DNA of 6,432 nucleotides from Pseudomonadota bacterium (lineage in GTDB: Bacteria > Pseudomonadota > Alphaproteobacteria > Sphingomonadales > Sphingomonadaceae). Position 1 is the first letter of the stretch. Each line of letters opens with the position of its first letter. The stretch covers positions 1-6,432 of the forward strand of contig CAUJJQ010000169.1 in the NCBI GenBank assembly GCA_963205285.1, in the 5' to 3' direction. The translations under genes were made by a program, and so were the position numbers. Below, piece after piece: positions 1-6,097 of the stretch. The notes beneath the pieces were generated by a model, which saw only the letters and a list, made by a program, of their open reading frames with translations, made no database searches and was not told the DNA's origin.

Positions 1-6
1 AAACCG

Positions 7-1593
7 CTAGGGCACCAACACGGTGTCCTGCGCGGTGGGCAACATCCGCGGATAGTCCAGCGTGTAATGGAGGCCGCGGCTTTCCTTGCGGTTGAGCGCG
101 CTGCGCACGATCAGCCGCGCCACCTCCACCAAATTGCGCAGTTCGATAAGGTCGGGGGTGACGCGGAAATTGCCGTAATAATCATCCACTTCGCCCGCCA
201 ATAAATTGACGCGGTGCATCGCGCGTTCGAGCCGCTTGGTAGTGCGGACAATCCCGACATAATCCCACATGAAACGGCGGATTTCGCGCCAATTATGCTG
301 GACAATCACTTCTTCATCCGCCTCACTCACCCGGCTTTCATCCCACGCACGGATGGCGGGCGGCTGGGGCAAATCATCAAACACGCGCAAAATGTCCTGC
401 GCCGCAGCATCACCATAGACAAAACATTCGAGCAGGCTGTTCGACGCGAGGCGGTTTGCGCCATGGAGGCCCGACATCGTCACCTCCCCCGCCGCGTAAA
501 GGCCGGGCAGGTCGGTGCGCCCGCACCGATCCACCACCACCCCGCCGCAGGTGTAATGTTGCGCGGGAACGACGGGGATGGGTTGCCGCGTCATATCAAT
601 GCCAAGGCCCAGCAATTTGTCATAGATGTTGGGGAAATGGCCGCGCACAAAGTCCGCGTCGCGGTGACTGATGTCGAGGTGGACGAAATCCAGCCCCAAT
701 CGTTTCAATTCATGGTCGATGGCGCGCGCGACAATGTCACGCGGGGCGAGTTCGGCGCGTTCGTCAAAGCGCGGCATGAAACGTTCGCCATTGGTCGGCA
801 GTTTGAGGAGGCCGCCTTCGCCGCGCACCGCCTCTGTAATCAGGAAATTCTTTGTCTCCCGGTTATAAAGGCAGGTCGGGTGGAACTGCATAAATTCCAT
901 ATTGGCTACGCGGCAGCCCGCGCGCCACGCCATGGCAATGCCGTCCCCCGTTGCCCCCGACGGCGCGGTGGAGAATAAATAGGTGCGCCCTGCCCCGCCG
1001 GTCGCCAAAATCGTCGCGCGCGCGCAAAAAGCCTCCACCTTCTGGGCCGAACGGTCAAAGGCATAGGCACCCCAGACATGGCCCGAACCCGAAAATGCCT
1101 GTTGATGCCGGCCGGTGATGAGGTCAATCGCCACCATGTCGGGCATAAGGCGGATATTGGGGTGGGCGGCTGCCGCGCGCTGCAACGCCTGTTGCACCGC
1201 CCAGCCGGTCGCATCATCGACATGGACGATGCGGCGGTGCGAATGGCCGCCTTCGCGCGTCAAATGCCAACGTTCGCCCAGCGACAAATTGCCATCGTTA
1301 AAGGGGACGCCCAACCCCGCCAGCCGCTCAATCGCAGCCGGGGCATTTTCAACAACAAATTCCACCGTTTCGCGGTCGTTCAGCCCCGCGCCCGCGATCA
1401 TCGTATCGCGAATATGGCTGTCGAAAGTGTCACCTGCATCCAGAACGGCGGCGATGCCCCCCTGCGCCCAGCCGGTGGCACTATCGCTGATCGCCCCCTT
1501 GGCCAGCACGGTGACCTGATATTTTTCCGCCAGTGCCAACGCCGCGGTAAGCCCCGCCGCACCCGAACCGATGATGAGGATATCGCTTTCCAT
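7..1593 (-). CDS. nadB: L-aspartate oxidase (NadB), quinolinate/NAD biosynthesis
   Basis: This is a 528-residue flavoenzyme, close to the usual ~530-540 aa, so it appears complete. It oxidises L-aspartate to iminoaspartate in the cytoplasm using FAD, with O2 or fumarate as acceptor; NadA then condenses the product with dihydroxyacetone phosphate to quinolinate. Visible motifs in order are the FAD-binding GSGAAGL (9-15), SATGWAQGGIAA (38-49), GGHSHRRIVH (115-124), ATGGAGRTY (197-205), FHPTCLY (237-243), AVRGEGG (255-261, with the conserved active-site Arg), HYTCGGV (346-352) and ANRLASNSLLEC (379-390). The HPTCLY, RGEGG and HYTCGG set separates NadB from succinate dehydrogenase flavoproteins and fumarate reductases, which share the fold. 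The ATG overlaps the stop of the upstream kinase gene by 1 nt (TGATG), and a GGGTGA ribosome-binding-like stretch lies 4 nt upstream, so it is the last visible gene of a leftward operon. nadA and nadC are not in the window. Confidence 0.97.
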   Translation of the reverse strand: MESDILIIGSGAAGLTAALALAEKYQVTVLAKGAISDSATGWAQGGIAAVLDAGDTFDSHIRDTMIAGAGLNDRETVEFVVENAPAAIERLAGLGVPFNDGNLSLGERWHLTREGGHSHRRIVHVDDATGWAVQQALQRAAAAHPNIRLMPDMVAIDLITGRHQQAFSGSGHVWGAYAFDRSAQKVEAFCARATILATGGAGRTYLFSTAPSGATGDGIAMAWRAGCRVANMEFMQFHPTCLYNRETKNFLITEAVRGEGGLLKLPTNGERFMPRFDERAELAPRDIVARAIDHELKRLGLDFVHLDISHRDADFVRGHFPNIYDKLLGLGIDMTRQPIPVVPAQHYTCGGVVVDRCGRTDLPGLYAAGEVTMSGLHGANRLASNSLLECFVYGDAAAQDILRVFDDLPQPPAIRAWDESRVSEADEEVIVQHNWREIRRFMWDYVGIVRTTKRLERAMHRVNLLAGEVDDYYGNFRVTPDLIELRNLVEVARLIVRSALNRKESRGLHYTLDYPRMLPTAQDTVLVP

Positions 1594-2108
1594 CAGGTCA
1601 CCCGATTAAACTGAGCATAATCCGCCTCCGCCACTGTCGGCGCTTCCCATACACCTTCCATGAAATCAAACATGTCGCGGTCCACCGCCATGGCAAAGCT
1701 GGCCCCTTTTTGCGCATTGCGCTGTTCCACCCGTCGCCAGCGTTCATCGGCGGGCAGGTCGATCCAATGCAGCGTAACAGGCAGACCCAGTTCTGCGGCA
1801 AATTGCGCAAAATCGGCCCTGTGTGCGCGCTTAGTAAAGCCAAGGTCGAGCACACTATCCACGCCGATTTGCGCCAACGCGCTGATATTGTCGCGCATCT
1901 GCGCCTCGACCCGCCCGATGCGTTCCATCGTCCAATCAAAACATGGGGGCTGGGGACTGTCCACCCAGAACAGCCGCACCATCCAGTCATCGATGGAAAA
2001 GCGCATCGCGCCATGTCGGGCCGCAAGCGTGCGTGCATAGGTGGTTTTGCCCGCGCCGGTGCCCCCGGTAAGGATGTGGATTTGTGCTTTATCGGCGGTG
2101 CCGGTCAT
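1593..2108 (-). CDS. Small P-loop ATPase/kinase, AAA_33-like
   Basis: This is a 171-residue cytoplasmic protein with a Walker A loop GGTGAGKTT at 15-23, directly after a hydrophobic first strand (IHIL). It has SIDDW at 38-42, where small kinases of the AAA_33/zeta-toxin/chloramphenicol-phosphotransferase type carry the substrate-binding Asp. It also has VLDLGF at 86-91 (Walker-B-like strand) and an Arg-rich lid-like segment RWRRVEQRN at 123-131. It therefore probably phosphorylates a small molecule or other substrate, but the sequence does not show which. Its ATG overlaps the stop of the ABC ATPase gene by 4 nt (ATGA), and a GAGG Shine-Dalgarno lies 4 nt upstream. Its own stop overlaps the nadB start by 1 nt. 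This packing implies one transcript and coupled translation. A toxin role is unlikely because no antitoxin-like gene sits beside it. The fold assignment is fairly sure; the function is unknown. Confidence 0.85.
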   Translation of the reverse strand: MTGTADKAQIHILTGGTGAGKTTYARTLAARHGAMRFSIDDWMVRLFWVDSPQPPCFDWTMERIGRVEAQMRDNISALAQIGVDSVLDLGFTKRAHRADFAQFAAELGLPVTLHWIDLPADERWRRVEQRNAQKGASFAMAVDRDMFDFMEGVWEAPTVAEADYAQFNRVT

Positions 2109-3055
2109 GCCGCCTCTTTGGGCTGGCTGGTCAGATGGACGAACACATCCTCCAGATCGGCTTCGCGCGTTGACACGTCGATAATCGACAGGCCCGCCGC
2201 GCTCGCCGCGCCCAGCACATCGCCGGCATTTGCCCTGTCCATATCATAGCTGATGGCGATCTGATTGGCGGCCAATTGCTCCACCTTGGTGAAACAGGGG
2301 TGCGATGGCAGCGCTGTCACCGCATCGGCCAGCGTCAGCAGCAGCATTTTTTCGCGCGCCATGCCGATCAATTCGCGCGTCGGCTTATCCGCAATCACCC
2401 GGCCATGGTTGATGATGGCGATGCGATCGCACAATTCCTCCGCTTCTTCGAGATAATGGGTGGTGAGGACGACCGTCACCCCCAGCTGATTAAGGTGACG
2501 AACATAATCCCAAAGCTGCTGGCGCAATTCGATGTCGACCCCCGCCGTCGGTTCATCGAGGACGATAATCGGCGGATTATGCACCAGTGCCTTGGCAACC
2601 AATAATCGCCGCTTCATCCCGCCCGATAGGGTGCGGGCATAGGCATGCGCCTTGTCCTCCAAGCCGACAGCCGCCAGCAATTCCATCGAACGACGTTGTG
2701 ATTTGCGCACACCATAAAGGCCCGCCACCAGTTCCAACGTTTCAAATGGGGTGAAAAATGGGTCGAAAACTATCTCCTGCGGCACAATGCCGATGGATGC
2801 TTTGGCATTGCGCGGATCAGTATCGATATCAAAATCCCAGATCCGCGCGTGACCCGCAGTTTTGCGTACCATCCCCGCCAATATATTGATCAGCGTCGAT
2901 TTGCCCGCGCCATTGGGGCCAAGCAGCCCATATATCGCCCCGCGCGGAACGTTGAGGCTGACATTATCGAGCGCGCGCTTACCGCCTGCATATGTTTTGG
3001 ACAGATTGTCGATGGCGATTGCAATGCTGGGGATGGGGGCAGGCAAGTTGGTCAT
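2105..3055 (-). CDS. ABC-2-type exporter ATP-binding protein, YadG-like
   Basis: This is a 316-residue nucleotide-binding subunit of an ABC exporter. It is complete in all ATPase motifs: Walker A GPNGAGKST (46-54), Q-loop VPQE (Q93), signature LSGGM (143-147), Walker B IIVLDEP (163-169), D-loop GVD (172-174) and H-loop His200. The pieces TYAGG, LSGGMKRRL, DEPTAGVDIELR and TTHYLEEAEELC closely resemble E. coli YadG as I remember it. The C-terminal ~90 residues form the extra domain typical of this group. YadG-type ATPases normally pair with an ABC-2 permease (YadH), but no permease is encoded in the window; it could lie beyond the left edge or elsewhere. The substrate is unknown. I chose the ATG at 3055. 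A TTG at 3124 would add 23 residues with a poor, non-conserved sequence. It is the first gene of the leftward operon and overlaps the next gene by 4 nt. Confidence 0.94.
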   Translation of the reverse strand: MTNLPAPIPSIAIAIDNLSKTYAGGKRALDNVSLNVPRGAIYGLLGPNGAGKSTLINILAGMVRKTAGHARIWDFDIDTDPRNAKASIGIVPQEIVFDPFFTPFETLELVAGLYGVRKSQRRSMELLAAVGLEDKAHAYARTLSGGMKRRLLVAKALVHNPPIIVLDEPTAGVDIELRQQLWDYVRHLNQLGVTVVLTTHYLEEAEELCDRIAIINHGRVIADKPTRELIGMAREKMLLLTLADAVTALPSHPCFTKVEQLAANQIAISYDMDRANAGDVLGAASAAGLSIIDVSTREADLEDVFVHLTSQPKEAA

Positions 3056-3207
3056 AGCCTGCGCATATCCGCATCCGCGCTTATGCCAAAGCAACAAATG
3101 CTGGCGTGCGGCAATATCGACCAAATCATAAACAGCGCATTTACCTTGTCGCCTTACCTATTGCGCACGTCTGATTGCTATAGGCAGGGGCAATGGGGAC
3201 CAAATTT
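3056..3207. promoter_or_regulatory. Divergent intergenic region between the leftward operon and the first DUF4402 gene
   Basis: This 152-bp stretch separates two divergent transcription units, so it should hold both promoters. On the minus strand a TATGAT hexamer (complement of 3125-3130) could be a -10 box for the leftward operon, but no good -35 box lies 16-18 nt upstream of it. On the plus strand GCTATA (3177-3182), with a poor TTACCT (3154-3159) at 17 nt, is the best candidate for the DUF4402 gene. Both are weak by eye and are recorded only as candidates. I see no riboswitch-like structure or long inverted repeat here. Confidence 0.3.
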
Positions 3208-3747
3208 ATGATTTTACGACATGGCTATCGCCTTGCCGCCGCGCTGTTCGCCGCTGGGTTGCTGGTGAATACAAGCGCCGCTCTAGCGGAAAGTGAACCG
3301 GGGCCAAGCCGGACGGTCGTTTTGCGTCCGCTGTCATTTGTCACCGTGTATGACATGGATTTCGGCGATATGATTTCGGGTGCAACACCCGGTCAGGTTC
3401 GCCTCTTTCCCGACGGTACGCGCACCGCGACCGGCGGGGTAACGCTGGTCGGCAACCGCCAACAGCCCGCCGTCTTTTCAGGCTATGGCACGCGCAATCA
3501 GCAAGTGTTGATTTCCATGTCCTCCAATTCCATCACACTGACCGGCCCTGGCTCGCCGATGACCGTTACCATGTGGCAGATCGGATCGACGCCGACCGCG
3601 TTTCTTTCAACGGCGCCGACCCGATTCCGTATCACCTCGTCGAGCGGCATATTTTCCTTTCCGCTGGGCGCGCGTCTGGCGGTTGGCGCGAATCAGGCAC
3701 CAGGGGTTTACACAGGCAATTTTTCGATCACTTTGAACTATCTTTAG
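3208..3747 (+). CDS. Secreted DUF4402 domain protein, first of a tandem pair
   Basis: This 179-residue protein has a Sec signal peptide: basic N-terminus (R4, H5, R8), hydrophobic core ~9-20 and a likely cleavage after ALA (27/28). The mature part is all-beta in character, lacks cysteine and matches the DUF4402 pattern: PLSF then YDMDFGDMISG, a TRTATGGV stretch, a central MTVTMW, and the closing LAVGANQAPGVYTGNFSITLNYL. DUF4402 proteins are exported and have been likened to pilin or spore-coat-U-like surface subunits; their biochemical role is not established. I prefer the ATG at 3208 because GGGGA (3195-3199) lies 8 nt upstream. The in-frame ATG at 3193 would add five residues and leaves only 2 nt after the AGGGG (3186-3190). 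The next gene is a diverged paralogue. No chaperone or usher gene is nearby. Confidence 0.88.
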   Translation: MILRHGYRLAAALFAAGLLVNTSAALAESEPGPSRTVVLRPLSFVTVYDMDFGDMISGATPGQVRLFPDGTRTATGGVTLVGNRQQPAVFSGYGTRNQQVLISMSSNSITLTGPGSPMTVTMWQIGSTPTAFLSTAPTRFRITSSSGIFSFPLGARLAVGANQAPGVYTGNFSITLNYL

Positions 3748-3875
3748 CGATTTTGCCCGCGCAAAGCATAAATATATCGGTGGTTAGCCTTTGAATTGGA
3801 GCGAGATATCGCGCTGCCATGGGGTTAACCCTGTTCGGCCATTTATTGTTGACCTTTTAAGTCGATAACAAAAAC
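3748..3875. promoter_or_regulatory. Spacer between the two DUF4402 genes with a 10-bp palindrome
   Basis: This 128-bp AT-richer spacer contains the perfect palindrome GGGTTAACCC at 3822-3831, about 45 bp before the next start codon. Two similar octamers flank it: GGTTAGCC (3782-3789) and TGTTGACC (3847-3854). It could hold a promoter and operator of its own for the second DUF4402 gene, but I see no convincing -35/-10 pair. The TTGACC at 3849-3854 has no matching -10 before the ATG. A short TTTGC/GCAAA hairpin (3752-3765) follows the upstream stop but lacks a T-run, so it is not called a terminator. Confidence 0.3.
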
Positions 3876-4406
3876 ATGCGTAGGAAAGGTCCCATCCTGC
3901 GTCGAAAAGGTCGGTCGGCACTGGCGCTCATGGTCGTAGCATCGCTAACGGTCCCAGCGCATGCTCAAACAATAGCCAGTGCCACCGGCCGAACGACGAT
4001 CATCAATCCGCTTTCGGTATCCGCCCAGCGCGACCTTGATTTCGGCAGACTGATCGCCGGAACCACCGCCGGAACGGCCACCATCAATCCCATTAGCGAA
4101 ACGCGCACGGTAGGTGGCGGTGCAAGCAGCGCAGGCGGCACGCCGATCAGCGCCAGCTTTGCGGCGCGGGGTGTTGCGGGGCGTATGCTGCATATCGGTG
4201 TGCCCACAACCCCCATCATCGCCAGCAATGGCACTGGCGCGACGATGACTATCAGCAATTTTGCCCACAATGGCGGCAACGCGCCAATATTGCTCGACGG
4301 AGATGGTGACGCGACCATCCATGTCGGGGCAACAATATCGCTGGGCGCCGGGCAGGCGGAGGGCGCCTATTCCGCCCATTTCAGCATAATTGCTATTTAT
4401 CTCTAG
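3876..4406 (+). CDS. Secreted DUF4402 domain protein, second of a tandem pair
   Basis: This 176-residue protein has a strongly basic N-terminus (R2, R3, K4, R9, R10, K11, R13), a hydrophobic core ~15-26 and a likely signal-peptidase cut after AHA (30/31). The mature region is Ala/Gly/Thr/Ile-rich and cysteine-free. It carries the DUF4402 landmarks: NPLSV, RDLDFGRLIAG, TRTVGGG, a central ATMTISNF, then VGATISLGAGQAEGAYSAHFSIIAIYL at the end. It shares these anchors with the gene before it but is otherwise diverged, so the pair looks like an old duplication. The likely place of action is periplasm or cell surface; the role is unknown. The ATG at 3876 has no Shine-Dalgarno before it, while AGGAAAGG (3882-3889) lies just inside the frame, 7 nt before an in-frame CTG (3897) that would still leave an intact signal peptide. 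The start is therefore somewhat uncertain. Confidence 0.87.
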   Translation: MRRKGPILRRKGRSALALMVVASLTVPAHAQTIASATGRTTIINPLSVSAQRDLDFGRLIAGTTAGTATINPISETRTVGGGASSAGGTPISASFAARGVAGRMLHIGVPTTPIIASNGTGATMTISNFAHNGGNAPILLDGDGDATIHVGATISLGAGQAEGAYSAHFSIIAIYL

Positions 4407-4432
4407 CCGGGTGACTGCTAGTCGCTTGACCC

Positions 4433-4630
4433 ATGATACAGGCTCGTGAAACCAGCTACACCCATGACCACCGCATCTGCTGCATGGGTGCCAGCGACAC
4501 GCCGCAAGCATCGGCAACGCTGGGGCATCCGCGCGTCTGGATCGAAATCGACGCTGAAATCGGCGCGGCGCAATGCGGATATTGCGACCATCGCTATATT
4601 TTGATCGGCGGCCCCGCCGACCAGCGCTGA
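4433..4630 (+). CDS. Small CHCC-type zinc-finger protein (zf-CHCC, NDUFS6-like)
   Basis: This 65-residue protein matches the zf-CHCC domain: an N-terminal Cys pair (C16-C17), LGHPRVWIEID (30-40) with H32, then QCGYCDHRYIL (47-57) with C48 and C51. The four probable zinc ligands are C16 or C17, H32, C48 and C51. The domain is that of the NDUFS6 accessory subunit of respiratory complex I, and short stand-alone versions are common in alphaproteobacteria. A complex I link here is inference, because no nuo genes are in the window. The start is the first possible ATG after an in-frame TGA (4427-4429), and no clear Shine-Dalgarno is visible. It begins 26 nt after the DUF4402 gene and ends 24 nt before tldD, so it is probably co-transcribed with tldD. 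The conserved ligand pattern argues that it is real despite its size. Confidence 0.85.
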   Translation: MIQARETSYTHDHRICCMGASDTPQASATLGHPRVWIEIDAEIGAAQCGYCDHRYILIGGPADQR

Positions 4631-4654
4631 TTGCCGGCTGCGGCCCCGCGCACG

Positions 4655-6097
4655 ATGCACGACGACCCACGCCATTTATTATACGCAGATGGTCAACTCG
4701 ACCCCGATGGCGCGATGGTGCTTACCCGCCAAGCATTGGCAGGCGCAGACGATGGCGAGCTATATCTGCAGTATCGCGCCAGTGAGGCATTGTTGTTTGA
4801 CGATGGTGCGCTGAAAGCAGCGGACTATGCGCAAAGCGCCGGTTTTGGTTTGCGCGCGGTGGTCGGGGAAAAGACCGGCTTTGCCCATGCCAGCGAATTG
4901 AGCGCCACCGCAATAGGCCGCGCCATCCCTGCACTCAGCATCATCACCAATGGGCATGGCGGAGTGATGGCCACCCCGCCCCATCGCACCAATCGCCGGC
5001 TTTATGATGATTCCAACCCGATCGATGGTTTCAGCTTTGTTGATAAGCTCAGCCTCTGCCAGATGGTCGATGCGGCAGCCCGCGCCGCCGACCCCCGGGT
5101 GCGACAGGTCAGTGTGTCGCTGACCGGCAACTGGTCGGTCATCGAAATCCTGCGCGCCGATGGCACCAGCGCCTTTGATGTGCGCCCACTGGTGCGGCTC
5201 AACGTCTCGCTGGTGCTGGCAGAGGGCGACCGCCGCGAAAGCGGCAATTTTGGCATTGGCGGACGGCGCGGTTTTGCCGATCTAATGGAACGGGCAACGT
5301 GGCAGCGCGCGATTGACGCCGCCCTTTGCCAGGCTTCCAATAATCTGGAAAGCCAAGCTGCTCCAGCGGGCGAAATGACCGTTTTGCTGGGGCCGGGCTG
5401 GCCCGGCATTTTGCTCCATGAAGCGGTCGGCCATGGGTTGGAGGGGGATTTTAACCGCAAGGGGACGAGCGTTTTTTCCGGCCGGATGGGCACACAGGTG
5501 GCCGCCAAAGGGGTGACGGTTATCGACGATGGCAGCCTGTCCAGCCCGCTTGGCGGCGCGCGGCGCGGTTCGCTCAACATCGATGATGAGGGGACACCCT
5601 GCCAGACCAATATCCTCATCGAAGATGGCATTTTGACCAGTTACATGCACGACCGGCAGAGCGCGCGGTTGATGGGTGTCGCGCCGACGGGCAATGGCCG
5701 CCGCGAAAGCTATGCCCATGCGCCCATGCCGCGGATGACCAATACGTTTATGGCCGCCGGTGCGGATGATCCCGACGAACTTCTCGCCCGGGTCAAGGAT
5801 GGCATATATGCCACCAGCTTTGGCGGCGGACAGGTCGATATCGTCTCGGGCAATTTCACCTTTTCCTGCACAGAGGCGTGGCGGGTCAAAAATGGCCGCA
5901 AACTCCACCCGATCCGGGGGGCAACGCTGATCGGCAATGGCCCCAAGGCGCTGCAGCATATTGTCGGCATCGGCAATGATATGGCGCTGGATGAGGGGAT
6001 TGGTGTGTGCGGCAAGGCGGGCCAAAGCGTCCCCGCCGGAGTTGGCCAGCCGACTTTGCTGATTGAGGGGCTGACCATCGGCGGCACTGCAGATTGA
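4655..6097 (+). CDS. tldD: Metalloprotease TldD
   Basis: This is a 480-residue cytoplasmic zinc protease, matching the family length (E. coli 481). TldD acts with TldE (PmbA); the heterodimer digests unfolded peptides and is known for maturing microcin B17 and degrading the CcdA antitoxin. The N-terminal domain shows GFGLRAV (63-69) and GFAHASEL (75-82). The HExxxH zinc motif is HEAVGHGLEGDF (H255, E256, H260), followed by GNFTFSCTEAW from residue 399. The C-terminal CGKAGQSVPAGVGQP supplies the third zinc ligand, Cys452. All key residues are present, so it should be active. I chose the ATG at 4655, since the N-terminus then resembles other TldD proteins. A TTG at 4631, directly after the stop of the zinc-finger gene, would add eight unsupported residues. 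tldE/pmbA is not in the window. The stop overlaps the next frame's ATG by one base (TGATG), suggesting coupled translation. Confidence 0.96.
   Translation: MHDDPRHLLYADGQLDPDGAMVLTRQALAGADDGELYLQYRASEALLFDDGALKAADYAQSAGFGLRAVVGEKTGFAHASELSATAIGRAIPALSIITNGHGGVMATPPHRTNRRLYDDSNPIDGFSFVDKLSLCQMVDAAARAADPRVRQVSVSLTGNWSVIEILRADGTSAFDVRPLVRLNVSLVLAEGDRRESGNFGIGGRRGFADLMERATWQRAIDAALCQASNNLESQAAPAGEMTVLLGPGWPGILLHEAVGHGLEGDFNRKGTSVFSGRMGTQVAAKGVTVIDDGSLSSPLGGARRGSLNIDDEGTPCQTNILIEDGILTSYMHDRQSARLMGVAPTGNGRRESYAHAPMPRMTNTFMAAGADDPDELLARVKDGIYATSFGGGQVDIVSGNFTFSCTEAWRVKNGRKLHPIRGATLIGNGPKALQHIVGIGNDMALDEGIGVCGKAGQSVPAGVGQPTLLIEGLTIGGTAD

Noticed and set aside
214..978. 254-aa plus-strand open frame opposite the 3' part of nadB
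   Set aside because: It is a codon shadow of nadB with no recognisable domain or ribosome-binding site.
1078..1614. Long plus-strand open frame (178 aa) opposite nadB
   Set aside because: It lies fully antisense to the well-supported nadB, has Arg/His-rich low-information sequence without any motif, and arises from the high-GC coding strand.
1593..2108. Zeta-type toxin reading of the P-loop protein
   Set aside because: No antitoxin-like small gene is adjacent, and the gene is embedded and coupled in an apparently metabolic/transport operon.
3752..3765. TTTGC-CCGC-GCAAA hairpin after the first DUF4402 gene as terminator
   Set aside because: The stem is only 5 bp and no T-run follows.
4403..4421. 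CTAGC...GCTAG inverted repeat around the stop of the second DUF4402 gene
   Set aside because: The 5-bp stem has a 9-nt loop and no T-run; it is within chance expectation and not a supported terminator.
3945..4670. 241-aa minus-strand open frame across the second DUF4402 gene and the zinc-finger gene
   Set aside because: It overlaps two genes with clear family motifs, and its own product is Arg/Gly/Cys-rich without domain features.
5282..6025. 247-aa minus-strand open frame inside tldD
   Set aside because: It is antisense to conserved TldD motifs and shows no recognisable family.
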